A DNA stretch of 64,000 nt, taken from positions 33,843-97,842 of the forward strand of contig OMJM01000047.1 in the NCBI GenBank assembly GCA_900299345.1, written 5' to 3'. Numbering within the stretch: the first letter of the stretch is position 1; each line of letters opens with the position of its first letter. Positions 18,631 through 28,552 of this stretch are shown here, piece by piece. The notes below the pieces were generated by a model. The model was not told where the DNA came from. It did no database searches and saw nothing but the letters and a program-made list of their open reading frames with translations. The stretch comes from a bacterium. Lineage in GTDB: Bacteria > Fibrobacterota > Fibrobacteria > UBA11236. A program made the position numbers and the translations under genes.

Positions 18631-20613
18631 TTGTCGGAGTTATCCCGCCTCACGGGCATCGGCCCCAAACGCCTGAAAGCCCTCGAGGCTTCAGGCCTTC
18701 GCGCTCTCCGCGATCTCGTCTATCATCTCCCGCGTCGCTACGTCGATCGAACGCGCATCACGCCCATCTCTTCGTTGAAAGAGGGGATGGATGCGTTCTT
18801 CGCAGCTGACATCGAATCCGCCTACGCCGTCGGAACACGGCTGGTTCTGCGCGTCTCAGATGGGACAGGGGATATCGAACTCGTCTTTTTCCGCGGACTT
18901 TCCTTTTTGAGATCACGGTTGCAACCCGGCAAGCGGATTTCCGTGGCCGGCCCCGTGTCCTATTTCCGGAACTTCCAAATCGCGCATCCGGAATGGCAGG
19001 AGATTGAGCCGGACGAAGAGATACGCGGAAGCATCCTGCCGGTGTATCCGATGACCGAAGAAATGGAGGAGACACGGGTCGATCACAAGCTCTTGCAGCG
19101 ACTGGCGCTGGAGACTTTGGAAAAGATCAATTTCTCCGACCCATTGAGCATTGAAGAACGCGACTTTTTGAAACTCCGTCCGGAAGATGTGGTGCTGCAT
19201 TCATTGCACGCTCCTGTATCGTTCGACGAAATCGCACCTGCTTTGAACGAAATCAAGGTGCGCGAACTGTGGCCATTGTGCCTGAACCGGGAAAAGATCA
19301 AACGCGACCGCATCGGGAAAGGCAAGGTTTTTCCGACACAACCTTCAGTGGAACAAGCCGTGAGAGCCGCGTTGCCCTTTGCTCTCACGCAAGGACAGGA
19401 ACAGTCCTTGTGCCAAATCACGTCGGGGCTGGAAAGCGGTTCCCAGTTTGCCGGATTGCTGCAAGGGGACGTGGGTTCGGGCAAAACCGCCGTTGCCATT
19501 CTATCGGCATTGCGTGTCATGGCAGCCAATGCACAGGCCGCCTTGCTCTCGCCCACGGAAATCCTCGCTGTGCAACATTTTCGATCCACAGCGCCGTGGC
19601 TGGAAAAGGCCGGATTGAAATCCGCTTTGTTGACCGCATCCACACCAACGGATGAACGCACCCGCATCCTGAGCGAACTTCGCACAGGGACATTGCAACT
19701 TCTCATCGGAACCCATGCCTTGCTTGCCAACGACGTGGAATTCAAGGAACTCCGATATATCCTCATCGACGAACAACATCGCTTCGGGGTTGAACAACGC
19801 GCGGCCATGGCCTCGAAGGGCGTGGAACCGCACATGTTGTTTCTGTCGGCCACTCCGATCCCGCGCACCTTGGCACAATCCATCTATGGGGATTTGGAGC
19901 TGATCACGTTGACGGAAAAACCGCCCGGTCGTTTGCCCGTGAAAACCCGGCTGGTACCCCCTGAAAAACAGGAGGACATGCTGGCGTTTCTCCGCAAGGA
20001 AGTTGAAACGGGAAATCAAGTCTATTGGGTGGTGCCGAGGATAGAGGGAGACGACAAGGAAGATGTTGCCGCCGTAGAATCAACCATGCGACGATTACGC
20101 GCGCCTGTAGGGGCGCCCGACCGGACGCCCTCACGATGGCGGGTGGAAAAAGTCCATGGACGCCTGACGTCTGCAGAACGCGACAACATTCTCACTGCTT
20201 TCCGCAAGGGTGAAATTGGAGTGCTGGTCGCCACCACGGTCATTGAAGTGGGCGTGGATGTACCCTCTGCCAATATCATGGTGGTTGAGGGTTCAGATCG
20301 TTTCGGGTTGGCGCAGCTTCACCAGTTGCGCGGCCGCACGGGGCGCGGCAACGAGCAGGCATGGTGTTTCCTGTTGTTGCCGAAGGAAAACCTCCCAGAG
20401 GAAACCCTTTGGCGCTTGCGCGAGTTCGCAGCCACGGAAGACGGGTTCAAAATTGCGGAACTCGATCTGCAGCGGCGTGGCGCCGGGAACTTGGAAGGCA
20501 CGCGACAAAGCGGTTACGGCGTGTTACGCTTTTCGGATTTTCTTGAGGATGCGGAACTGATCCGGGCGCTCGGCGAAAGGGCGGGGGAGTGGATCCGTTC
20601 TGGAAAAGCCTGA
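18631..20613 (+). CDS. recG: ATP-dependent DNA helicase RecG
   Basis: QGDVGSGKTAVA, ILIDEQHRFGVEQR, LFLSATPIPRTLA, VEVGVDVPSANIMVVEGSDRFGLAQLHQLRGRTGRG; TTG start. Confidence 0.97.
   Translation: MSELSRLTGIGPKRLKALEASGLRALRDLVYHLPRRYVDRTRITPISSLKEGMDAFFAADIESAYAVGTRLVLRVSDGTGDIELVFFRGLSFLRSRLQPGKRISVAGPVSYFRNFQIAHPEWQEIEPDEEIRGSILPVYPMTEEMEETRVDHKLLQRLALETLEKINFSDPLSIEERDFLKLRPEDVVLHSLHAPVSFDEIAPALNEIKVRELWPLCLNREKIKRDRIGKGKVFPTQPSVEQAVRAALPFALTQGQEQSLCQITSGLESGSQFAGLLQGDVGSGKTAVAILSALRVMAANAQAALLSPTEILAVQHFRSTAPWLEKAGLKSALLTASTPTDERTRILSELRTGTLQLLIGTHALLANDVEFKELRYILIDEQHRFGVEQRAAMASKGVEPHMLFLSATPIPRTLAQSIYGDLELITLTEKPPGRLPVKTRLVPPEKQEDMLAFLRKEVETGNQVYWVVPRIEGDDKEDVAAVESTMRRLRAPVGAPDRTPSRWRVEKVHGRLTSAERDNILTAFRKGEIGVLVATTVIEVGVDVPSANIMVVEGSDRFGLAQLHQLRGRTGRGNEQAWCFLLLPKENLPEETLWRLREFAATEDGFKIAELDLQRRGAGNLEGTRQSGYGVLRFSDFLEDAELIRALGERAGEWIRSGKA
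20106..20135 (+). repeat. Degenerate copy of palindromic element inside recG
   Basis: TGTAGGGGCGCCCGACCGGACGCCCTCACG versus 26711-26740 TGTAGGGGCGAACGGCCGTTCGCCCCTACA. Confidence 0.55.
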
Positions 20614-20634
20614 TTTAATCTACTGTTTCCAACC

Positions 20635-22383
20635 ATGCCAGACGGATTTTTGAAACGGATAGCAGCCTTTATCAGGCGTCGCACCGCCACGGTGGAAATC
20701 GTCGTGGCCACCGTCATCACATTGACCTTGGTATCCGTCTTTTATTCCCAGGTAATGCTGGCGGGAAAAGCCAGAAAACGCGTGCAACGCAGTCAGGAAA
20801 TCCGCAATCAGATTCAGGTGGTCTACGGCAAAGCCAAGGACCTGGAAACCCGTTTGCAAAATTTTCGAGCAACGGGAAATCCCGTCTTTGCCTTGGACGA
20901 AGAGACTTCCAACCTTGCCGATTCCGTGTCGGACGCGGATTGGCGTCTTTCCGAAAAACCTCTGCTGCAAGAAGTCTTGATTTTGCACAACCTGGTTTCG
21001 GGTGACTCATTGCAACAGATGCGTGTGGATAGTCTGAATCAATTGATCCACCTCCGGATCGATTATGCCAACGCCGCGTCCCATCTGGACACAAACCAAT
21101 GGCGCAATCCCTTCGAGTGGAATCCCGCTGCGCAGAAAGACGCACCCCTGATCGCGCAAATGCAAGGGATCATTTCTGCCATGTTGGACGAAGAGTATCA
21201 GGAATTCAACCAACAACAGAAAATCGAGCAGAAGTTTTGGAACCGGAACAAGGTCTTGCTGCGGGGCGGAATCCTGCTCTTGTACTTCGGCCTGCTGGTG
21301 CTGGTGCGCGTACTGGAACGCAAAAACCGCAAAAGGTTGCAACTGGAATCCAACTTGCGTGAGAACGACATTCTGATCCGCTCCATCATGGACGGTGGCA
21401 AACACGCCATCATCGTGGCGGACAAGCACCGCATCGTGACCTTCTTCAACAAAGCGGCGGAACGCATGCTGGGCTACGAAGCCATACAGTTTGTGGGGCG
21501 GCCCCTGACAGAATTACTGACCGAAATCCACATTCATTCCGAACTCAGGGACTCTGAGAAGGAATGGATCGTGACCCGCAAGGACGGCTCTCAGTTAGCC
21601 ATCGGCTTGAGCGTATCGCTCATGCGGGACGAAGACGGGAAAATCCAAGGCCATCTCTGCATCTTTCAGGACATCTCCGAACGCAAGGAGATTGAACGCG
21701 TCAAGAGCGCCTTCATTTCCACGGTCAGCCATGAGCTGCGCACGCCGCTCACTTCCATCCACGCGGCACTGGGCCTGCTCAGAAGCGGGAGCATGGAGCC
21801 GGTGAAGGCGGAAGAACTGATTTCGGTAGCGCACAAGAACAGCGAGCGGCTGGTGAAAATCACCAACGACATTCTAGACGCTGAGAAAATTGAATTCGGA
21901 AAACTGGAACTCCAGCCCGAAGCCGTGGAGGTGCAGAACGTCATCCGCGAGGCGCTGGAGGCGAATGTCACGTATGGGGACAAATACGGGATCCGGTTCG
22001 TGCAGAAGGAATTTTCATGCAACGGCATGAAGGTCATGGCCGATCCTGATCGGTTGATGCAGGTGATGACCAACCTGCTCTCCAACGCGGCGAAGTTCTC
22101 TCCGCCCGGCGGCGAGGTTTGGATTCACGCAAAATGCATGAACAAGCGGGTCTTCATCTTGGTGCAGGATTTTGGAGATGGGATTCCGGAAAACTTCCGC
22201 GACAAGGTCTTTGAAAAATTCGCGCAGGCGAATCCTTCCAGCAACCGCCAATACGCAGGTTCCGGCCTAGGCCTCAGCATTTCCAAGCTGCTGCTGGAAG
22301 CCATGGGCGGCTCCATCCGGTTTGAATCGCAGATGGGGAAGGGAACAACCTTCGTCGTTGATCTGCCGGAAGCGGTGGGGTAG
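20635..22383 (+). CDS. Membrane sensor histidine kinase (extracytoplasmic sensor, PAS, HisKA, HATPase)
   Basis: N-terminal TM and second TM, PAS-like DNDILIRSIMDGG region, FISTVSHELRTPLTSIHAAL, QVMTNLLSNAAKFSPPGG, GSGLGLSISKLLLEAMGG. Confidence 0.92.
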   Translation: MPDGFLKRIAAFIRRRTATVEIVVATVITLTLVSVFYSQVMLAGKARKRVQRSQEIRNQIQVVYGKAKDLETRLQNFRATGNPVFALDEETSNLADSVSDADWRLSEKPLLQEVLILHNLVSGDSLQQMRVDSLNQLIHLRIDYANAASHLDTNQWRNPFEWNPAAQKDAPLIAQMQGIISAMLDEEYQEFNQQQKIEQKFWNRNKVLLRGGILLLYFGLLVLVRVLERKNRKRLQLESNLRENDILIRSIMDGGKHAIIVADKHRIVTFFNKAAERMLGYEAIQFVGRPLTELLTEIHIHSELRDSEKEWIVTRKDGSQLAIGLSVSLMRDEDGKIQGHLCIFQDISERKEIERVKSAFISTVSHELRTPLTSIHAALGLLRSGSMEPVKAEELISVAHKNSERLVKITNDILDAEKIEFGKLELQPEAVEVQNVIREALEANVTYGDKYGIRFVQKEFSCNGMKVMADPDRLMQVMTNLLSNAAKFSPPGGEVWIHAKCMNKRVFILVQDFGDGIPENFRDKVFEKFAQANPSSNRQYAGSGLGLSISKLLLEAMGGSIRFESQMGKGTTFVVDLPEAVG

Positions 22384-22389
22384 ACTTAA

Positions 22390-22932
22390 ATGACATGGCG
22401 GCTACCGATCAAATCAATGCCATTCGTTTGTTTGCTCTTTTTTCTCTTTATGATTTCGTGTGATTTCAAACGACAATCCGATGGGACAAATATCAAGGAT
22501 TACGATGCACGTATCTGCAAAATCAAACCCACTTTTTCGACAAGCCTTATTTCAATCGATAGGATGCGAGAAGGAAGAGATTTTATTTACCGAGGCAAGA
22601 ATTCACTACAAGGAAATTTCAGATATGAAAATGGCATGCTAAGCATCAACCAATTTGACTGCCCCGAGCTTAAGAATTGCGATTCCATTCTTGGTTCGAT
22701 TAAGAGAGACTATGAAATTTTTTTAAAATTTTCGGAAGAATTCAGGATATCGACAGTCATAAAATTCGGCGACAATGATTTTACTTGGATTGCTAAAAAG
22801 AAAAAAGTGTCGCTTGATAATCCATCATATCATGTGGGCCCGAAAGCAAATTCGTATCTCACGGGTGGGAATATCAAGACCACGGTTCTGGCCCAAGGTT
22901 GTATCGTCCAAGAGTTGCCGCCAAAACAATAA
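22390..22932 (+). CDS. Hypothetical lipoprotein, AT-rich
   Basis: N-terminal hydrophobic segment with lipobox-like FMISC; visibly more AT-rich than flanking genes. Confidence 0.6.
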   Translation: MTWRLPIKSMPFVCLLFFLFMISCDFKRQSDGTNIKDYDARICKIKPTFSTSLISIDRMREGRDFIYRGKNSLQGNFRYENGMLSINQFDCPELKNCDSILGSIKRDYEIFLKFSEEFRISTVIKFGDNDFTWIAKKKKVSLDNPSYHVGPKANSYLTGGNIKTTVLAQGCIVQELPPKQ

Positions 22933-22952
22933 TTTGGCCTATTAAGCAATGC

Positions 22953-23978
22953 CTACAACAATGCCTCTTGCCCCGGATCGCGGGAAGGCGGAATCAAGCC
23001 TAAGTGCCGATAGGCGTTCGGCGTCGCCACGCGACCCCGTGGCGTTCGCTTGAGAAACCCGATCTGGAGCAGATAAGGTTCATAGACCTCCTCCAGTGTA
23101 TTCTCCTCCTCACCAATCGACGCGCCCAAAGTGGACAACCCGACAGGGCCGCCGTCGAACTTGGTGACCACGGTCTTCAAAATGGTGCGATCCATCTCGT
23201 CGAGACCTAGGGCGTCGATGCCCAACATTTCCAGCGTCCGCGCCGCAATGGATTCATCGATGCTCTTCGTCTTCCGCACTTGCGCCACATCGCGGCAGCG
23301 GCGCAGCACGCGATTTCCCACACGCGGCGTTCCCCGGCAACGGGCCGCCAGCAGATCCGCCGCTTCGGGCGTGAGATCCACCTGCAATAATTTGGCGGAG
23401 CGGCGAAGGATCCTCTTCATCTCCTCGTCGTTGTACATCTCCAGCCGGAAGCTGAGACCGAAACGGTCGCGTAGGGGAGAGGTAAGCATCCCGGTGCGCG
23501 TCGTCGCGCCCACCAAGGTGAATCGCTTCAAGGGCAGGTTGATGCTCTTGGCCGAAGGCCCCGGCTCCAGCACGATGTCGATTTTGAAATCCTCCATGGC
23601 GGGGTAGAGGAACTCCTCGATCACGCGGCTGAGCCGGTGAATTTCATCGATGAACAACACATCGTGCGAATCGAGGTTCGTGAGGATACCCGCCAACTCG
23701 GAAGGCTTGGATAGCGCAGGACCGGATGTAATCTTGAGGTTTGCACCCATCTCACGAGCCACGATATGCGCCAACGTGGTCTTTCCCAATCCTGGAGGGC
23801 CGGCCAGCAGAATATGATCGATGGGCTCCTTACGCTGCTTTGCCGCCTGCAAGAACACCGTGAGACTTTCCTTGAGCTTTTCCTGTCCCACGAACTCGGA
23901 CAGGTTAGCCGGGCGGAGACTGACATCGCCTTCGGTGTCGTCCCCCAGCTGTTCGGGTGCGATGATGCGTTCCGCCAT
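22953..23978 (-). CDS. ruvB: Holliday junction helicase RuvB
   Basis: [61 protein letters not shown]. Confidence 0.98.
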   Translation of the reverse strand: MAERIIAPEQLGDDTEGDVSLRPANLSEFVGQEKLKESLTVFLQAAKQRKEPIDHILLAGPPGLGKTTLAHIVAREMGANLKITSGPALSKPSELAGILTNLDSHDVLFIDEIHRLSRVIEEFLYPAMEDFKIDIVLEPGPSAKSINLPLKRFTLVGATTRTGMLTSPLRDRFGLSFRLEMYNDEEMKRILRRSAKLLQVDLTPEAADLLAARCRGTPRVGNRVLRRCRDVAQVRKTKSIDESIAARTLEMLGIDALGLDEMDRTILKTVVTKFDGGPVGLSTLGASIGEEENTLEEVYEPYLLQIGFLKRTPRGRVATPNAYRHLGLIPPSRDPGQEALL

Positions 23979-24578
23979 TTAAACCTCTTGCAGCGCCTGT
24001 GCGATTAAACGGCTGGTATCTGCGCCTTCGCCCAACTTTTGTGCCGCCTTGCGCACCGCTTCCTGCGCCTGAATTTCCTTCACACCCAGCGTAATCAACG
24101 CCAGGATGGCGTCGCGCACCGGACGGCTTTCCGCTGAAACGTCGGACGCGCCCATGCCATCGGCAGGAAGCTCCAGCTTGGCCACACTGTTGCGTAAAGT
24201 GGCGATCAACACTTCGGCGGTTTTCTTACCCACGCCCTTGAGTGCGGTGAGGCTCCGCACGTCACCGTTGCGGATGAACCCCGCCAATTGCTGCGGTGTG
24301 ACCGCGGAGAGAATGCGCAAGGCCAATCGAGGGCCGATGCCAGACACGCTGAGCAACTTGAGGAACAGCGCTTTTTCCGCGCCGTCGTGAAAGCCATACA
24401 GTTCAAGCGCTTCCTCGCGCACATGCATATGCGTCATCAATTCGATGGGATCGCCTTCGACACCGACTTTTTCCGAAGTACGCAAAGACACATCCACACC
24501 CAATCCCACGCCACCCACGTCGATGACAAGACGCGCGGGTTCTTTGGAGGCGATGCGGCCGCGCAGAAACTCGATCAT
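23979..24578 (-). CDS. ruvA: Holliday junction protein RuvA
   Basis: MIEFLRGRIASKEPARLVIDVGGVGLGVDV, VSGIGPRLALRILS, LKGVGKKTAEVLI. Confidence 0.97.
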   Translation of the reverse strand: MIEFLRGRIASKEPARLVIDVGGVGLGVDVSLRTSEKVGVEGDPIELMTHMHVREEALELYGFHDGAEKALFLKLLSVSGIGPRLALRILSAVTPQQLAGFIRNGDVRSLTALKGVGKKTAEVLIATLRNSVAKLELPADGMGASDVSAESRPVRDAILALITLGVKEIQAQEAVRKAAQKLGEGADTSRLIAQALQEV

Positions 24579-25057
24579 GCGAACCTCCGCCGCGTGCGGG
24601 TCAAATGACAGAAGGCGATGGCCAGCGCATCCGCCGCATCCGCCGGCTTGGGAACATCGCGCAACTGCAACCGGGTTCGCATCAAAGCGGCCACTTGTTC
24701 CTTGGACGCACCGCCGCGTCCCACCGCCGCCTGCTTTACGAGACGGGGTGCGTATTCCGCCACGGGAATACCCAGCGACTGCGCCGCCACCATAATGGCT
24801 CCACGCGCATGTCCCAGAATAAGAGCCGAACGGGCGAAGTGGGCATGAAAGATGGATTCAAGCGCAAGCACCGTGGGCTGATAGGTGGTCATGAGCTGCG
24901 ACAGTTCGCGATGGATTTTCTCCAACCGCTTCGGCAGCGGATCGGAAGAGCGGCTGCGTACGACTCCGTATTCCAGAACTTTCACCTTGCCGTTCCTCTC
25001 CTCGAGGAAGGCGTATCCCGTCACGGCAGTTCCCGGATCCACTCCCATCGCGATCAT
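24575..25057 (-). CDS. ruvC: Holliday junction resolvase RuvC
   Basis: MIAMGVDPGTAVTGYAFLE, ALESIFHAHFARSALILGHARGA, GRGGASKEQV, AADALAIAFCH. Confidence 0.96.
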   Translation of the reverse strand: MIAMGVDPGTAVTGYAFLEERNGKVKVLEYGVVRSRSSDPLPKRLEKIHRELSQLMTTYQPTVLALESIFHAHFARSALILGHARGAIMVAAQSLGIPVAEYAPRLVKQAAVGRGGASKEQVAALMRTRLQLRDVPKPADAADALAIAFCHLTRTRRRFA

Positions 25058-25063
25058 GCGGGG

Positions 25064-25807
25064 TTACAGGGCGTCCAATTCCTGTTGATCGAACTCGGCA
25101 TTGGTGTGCACACCCTGCACGTCGTCGTGGTCATCCAGCATTTCCAGAAGTTCGATCGCCTTGCTGGCGTTTTCACCCGTCACCTTGATGGGCATGTCGG
25201 CGACCTTGGCCAAATCCGCACTGGCAGGCTGCAGTCCTTTTTTCTGAAGGACATCCACAAGGCTGTGAAAATGATCCGGGGCCACACGGATCTCATAATC
25301 GTCGCCGCTGGCGTCGAAATCATCCGCCCCGTTTTCCGTGACCAGTTCGAAGAGCGCATCTTCACCGATGGCGGACTTGGGCAAAGTGATGATGCCCTTG
25401 GTCTTGAACATCCAGCTCACCGCGCCTTCTTCACCGAGATTGCCGCCATGCTTGCTGAACAGATGACGCATCTCGGCCACAGTGCGCACGCGGTTGTCCG
25501 TCACCGTATCCACGAGAATGGCCGTGCCTCCGGGACCATAACCCTCGTACGTAATTTCAGCATAGTGCACGCCTTCCAACTCGCCCGCGCCCTTGGCGAT
25601 ATTGGTTTCGATGTTCTTCGCCGGCATGTTTGCCGCCTTGGCCTTGAGAATCGCCGCGCGCAAACGGGGGTTGCCATTAGGATCGGAACCGCCCGAGCGA
25701 GCGGCCACGGTGAGTTCACGAATAATGCGGTTGAAGACCTTGGCGCGCGCCTGGTCAATTCTGGCTTTTTTGCGTTTGGTGGTAGCCCATTTCGAATGGC
25801 CGGACAT
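25064..25807 (-). CDS. yebC: YebC/PmpR family protein
   Basis: MSGHSKWATTKRKKARIDQARAKVFNRIIREL, AVSWMFKTKG. Confidence 0.96.
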   Translation of the reverse strand: MSGHSKWATTKRKKARIDQARAKVFNRIIRELTVAARSGGSDPNGNPRLRAAILKAKAANMPAKNIETNIAKGAGELEGVHYAEITYEGYGPGGTAILVDTVTDNRVRTVAEMRHLFSKHGGNLGEEGAVSWMFKTKGIITLPKSAIGEDALFELVTENGADDFDASGDDYEIRVAPDHFHSLVDVLQKKGLQPASADLAKVADMPIKVTGENASKAIELLEMLDDHDDVQGVHTNAEFDQQELDAL

Positions 25808-25854
25808 GGTTCCCCTTTATCTGCGAAGCAATGGTGAAAAGGTAGTTTGAGGAC

Positions 25855-26715
25855 ATGAAACTCCGTGAAATCTCCCGAATCCTTCCGGCCACGCAAACCT
25901 ACGAAGGCGATGGCATGCCGGTGCAACGCACCTTTCCCACCCGCTCGCTGGATCACATCGATCCCTTTCTGCTCCTCGACCATTTCGGACCCCAGCATGT
26001 CAAACCGGGAGAGGGGAAAGGCGTGCCACCCCATCCGCATCGCGGATTTCAAACCGTCACCTACATGCTCTCCGGTGAATTCGAACATCGCGACTCCGCT
26101 GGCAACCACGGCATTCTACGGGCCGGCGATTTGCAATGGATGATCGCCGGGGACGGTGTGGTGCATTCCGAAATGCCGTCCATGGAATTCCAGAAAAAAG
26201 GCGGGACCGCGGAAGGTTTCCAGCTTTGGGTCAATCTTCCGGCAGTGGACAAACGCATGCCGCCCAAGTATCAGGACATCCCTTCGGCGCGGATTCCCGA
26301 AACGTCACCTGCACCGGGTTGCAAGGTTCGCGTCTTGGCGGGAACTTTTGCGGGACTGCAAGGAAACGTGGAAACGAGAATGCCGGTGCTTTATCTGCAC
26401 ATCACCTTGGATCCAAATGCTTCCTTGGACATTCCCGTTCCCGCCGAATGGAATGCAGTGAGTTATGTCTTCCGAGGGGCATTAAATGCTGAAAACAGGG
26501 AATTACATCCAGATTCGCTGGTGCTGTATAAGGTAGGGGAGGGGGCCGATACGGTTCGACTCACTGCGGGGGCAGGAGGAGATTTCCTCCTCATCGCGGG
26601 AAAACCGTTGAATGAATCGGTGGTGCGTTACGGACCTTTTGTGATGAACACGGAGGCGGAGATTTACGAGGCCATGAATGATTATCGGTCGGGGAAACTA
26701 GGTCATGGGTTGTAG
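25855..26715 (+). CDS. Pirin family protein
   Basis: DPFLLLDHFGP, PPHPHRGFQTVTYMLSGEFEHRDSAGNHGILRAGDLQWMIAGDGVVHSEMP. Confidence 0.95.
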   Translation: MKLREISRILPATQTYEGDGMPVQRTFPTRSLDHIDPFLLLDHFGPQHVKPGEGKGVPPHPHRGFQTVTYMLSGEFEHRDSAGNHGILRAGDLQWMIAGDGVVHSEMPSMEFQKKGGTAEGFQLWVNLPAVDKRMPPKYQDIPSARIPETSPAPGCKVRVLAGTFAGLQGNVETRMPVLYLHITLDPNASLDIPVPAEWNAVSYVFRGALNAENRELHPDSLVLYKVGEGADTVRLTAGAGGDFLLIAGKPLNESVVRYGPFVMNTEAEIYEAMNDYRSGKLGHGL

Positions 26716-26744
26716 GGGCGAACGGCCGTTCGCCCCTACAACCC
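26707..26744. repeat. Perfect 38-bp palindrome
   Basis: GGGTTGTAGGGGCGAACGGCCGTTCGCCCCTACAACCC equals its own reverse complement; contains the pirin stop codon. Confidence 0.93.
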
Positions 26745-26754
26745 AACATCCTTC

Positions 26755-27261
26755 TTACCGCGCCATTTGTTCCCGATGACCGTCGGGATAAACCAAAGTC
26801 AGCACATCCTTGTCCTGCTCTGCGATCTTGTGTTTCTCGCCTTGAGCCAATGCGAACCAGGCTTTTTGATCCGGATCGTAAACCACGCTGACAGGCGAAA
26901 TGTTTCCCTCGGCAGGCACAATGTCGATGCGGTTTTGTGTGGCTGTAAGGATGTAATCTTTACCCTCCAAGGTCGCAATGCGAGTCTCACGATCGGAAGG
27001 CCCCATGGTCACGGGATTTTTACCGCTCCAGAATTCCGCGGTGTTGAACGCCACCAAATCGACGAACCCAACCGCCGGATAGACAGGAACGATGCAGAAC
27101 GCAACCGTGATGATGGAGTTAATCCACTTATCACCTACGGTACCGTTCCACTTGTACAGTTTCCGGGTCAATGCGAACTTTCCGTAGCATCCTTGGAGTG
27201 GCAAGGACGCCGTAAAAAGAAGCGCGCCAACAGCGACTGTCGATACAATGCGTTTGTTCAT
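26755..27261 (-). CDS. DUF3332-like lipoprotein
   Basis: Signal and lipobox LPLQGC; CYGKFALTRKLYKWNGTVGDKWINSI. Confidence 0.75.
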   Translation of the reverse strand: MNKRIVSTVAVGALLFTASLPLQGCYGKFALTRKLYKWNGTVGDKWINSIITVAFCIVPVYPAVGFVDLVAFNTAEFWSGKNPVTMGPSDRETRIATLEGKDYILTATQNRIDIVPAEGNISPVSVVYDPDQKAWFALAQGEKHKIAEQDKDVLTLVYPDGHREQMAR

Positions 27262-27358
27262 GGGATTCCTCCTTGGTGTGCGCCTACAATCTCGTTTTTA
27301 TACACAAGACAGTCAATCAAAAAGGGGCGGAATTTCCGGAACCATTTATCTTGACCTC

Positions 27359-28234
27359 ATGGCCCATCCCGATCGACGCCGCGCAGAAAACATCGCCGGA
27401 GATTTCTACGTGGACGACACCTGCATCGACTGCGACACTTGCCGCTGGCTGGCTCCGGAGACGTTCACTGCCAAAGGCGGCCAAAGCGCGGTGTTCGCCC
27501 AGCCACAAACGCCTGCGCAGCGGCATGATGCCTTCATAGCCATGGCGGCGTGCCCGACGGCTTCCATCGGCACAGAGCGCCCCGATCCCGGTTTCGCCCG
27601 TGTCCGTTCAGAATTCCCCGTGCCCGTGGATTTGGACGGGGATGTGCTCTACTGCGGCTATCACAGCGAAAAAAGCTTCGGAGCCGCTTCATATTTCCTC
27701 CCGCGGCCACAGGGAAATATTCTCGTGGATTGTCCCCGCGAAGCCGCGCCACTTGTCAAGCGGCTGGAATCTTTGGGTGGGGTATCGCACATGTTTCTGA
27801 CCCACGGAGACGATGTGGCGGATCACACCACTTACCAGCAGCATTTCGGACTCCAGAGATGGATTCACGAAGGGGATCGTTCTGCGTTGCGCGAAGCCGA
27901 ACATTTGATGAAAGGAACGGAACCATTTGCGATGGGGGAGGATCTTGAAGTGATTCCCGTTCCTGGCCACACGCGAGGAAGTTGCTGTCTATTGTACCGA
28001 AATAAATACCTGTTCACCGGTGACCATCTGGCTTATTCAGCGCGCCGTGGTCATCTCTACGCCTTCCGCGACGCCTGCTGGTACTCTTGGAGCAGACAAA
28101 TCGAATCCATGGAGAAGTTGCTGGCTTATTCTTTTGAATGGGTGCTGCCGGGTCACGGCCGCAGGTTATATCTACCCGCACATGAAATGCGGAGAAACTT
28201 GGAACAGTGCATCGCGTGGATGAAGCAGCGCTAA
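27359..28234 (+). CDS. Ferredoxin-like domain fused to metallo-beta-lactamase-fold hydrolase
   Basis: N-terminal CIDCDTC...CPTASIG; MBL motif THGDDVADH, VIPVPGHTRGSC, LFTGDHL, VLPGHG. Confidence 0.85.
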   Translation: MAHPDRRRAENIAGDFYVDDTCIDCDTCRWLAPETFTAKGGQSAVFAQPQTPAQRHDAFIAMAACPTASIGTERPDPGFARVRSEFPVPVDLDGDVLYCGYHSEKSFGAASYFLPRPQGNILVDCPREAAPLVKRLESLGGVSHMFLTHGDDVADHTTYQQHFGLQRWIHEGDRSALREAEHLMKGTEPFAMGEDLEVIPVPGHTRGSCCLLYRNKYLFTGDHLAYSARRGHLYAFRDACWYSWSRQIESMEKLLAYSFEWVLPGHGRRLYLPAHEMRRNLEQCIAWMKQR

Positions 28235-28551
28235 ACGCGTCCGCGAATCTTCTGCCACCACCAGCGCAGTCCCACAAACAAGAATCTCCAGTCGTGGAAG
28301 AATTCCGGGGCTTTACCCTCGAATGCATGCCCTGTGAACTGAAAAATCCAGCCTAAGGCGAAGAGACCCAACGCCACGGGTAACAGGGTAGGGAAGAAGA
28401 TGGAGACAGCGAGCAACGGCAGAGAAAAGGCAACCAACGGAATGCCAAAGGTGTGGCACAACCGGTTCACAGGGTGTTGATGGCTTCGGGAATAAAGCGA
28501 AATCCACTCCTCCCAAGACCGCCCACCGAGCATAAGGCCCTCCGCAAACAA
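28231..28551 (-). CDS. Mpo1/DUF962-like membrane protein
   Basis: YSRSHQHPVNRLCHTFGIPL, GWIFQFTGHAFEGKAPEFF. Confidence 0.75.
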   Translation of the reverse strand: MFAEGLMLGGRSWEEWISLYSRSHQHPVNRLCHTFGIPLVAFSLPLLAVSIFFPTLLPVALGLFALGWIFQFTGHAFEGKAPEFFHDWRFLFVGLRWWWQKIRGRV

Positions 28552-28552
28552 C

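Noticed and set aside
24605-25837. 410-aa plus-strand ORF
   Set aside because: Antisense shadow of ruvC and yebC.
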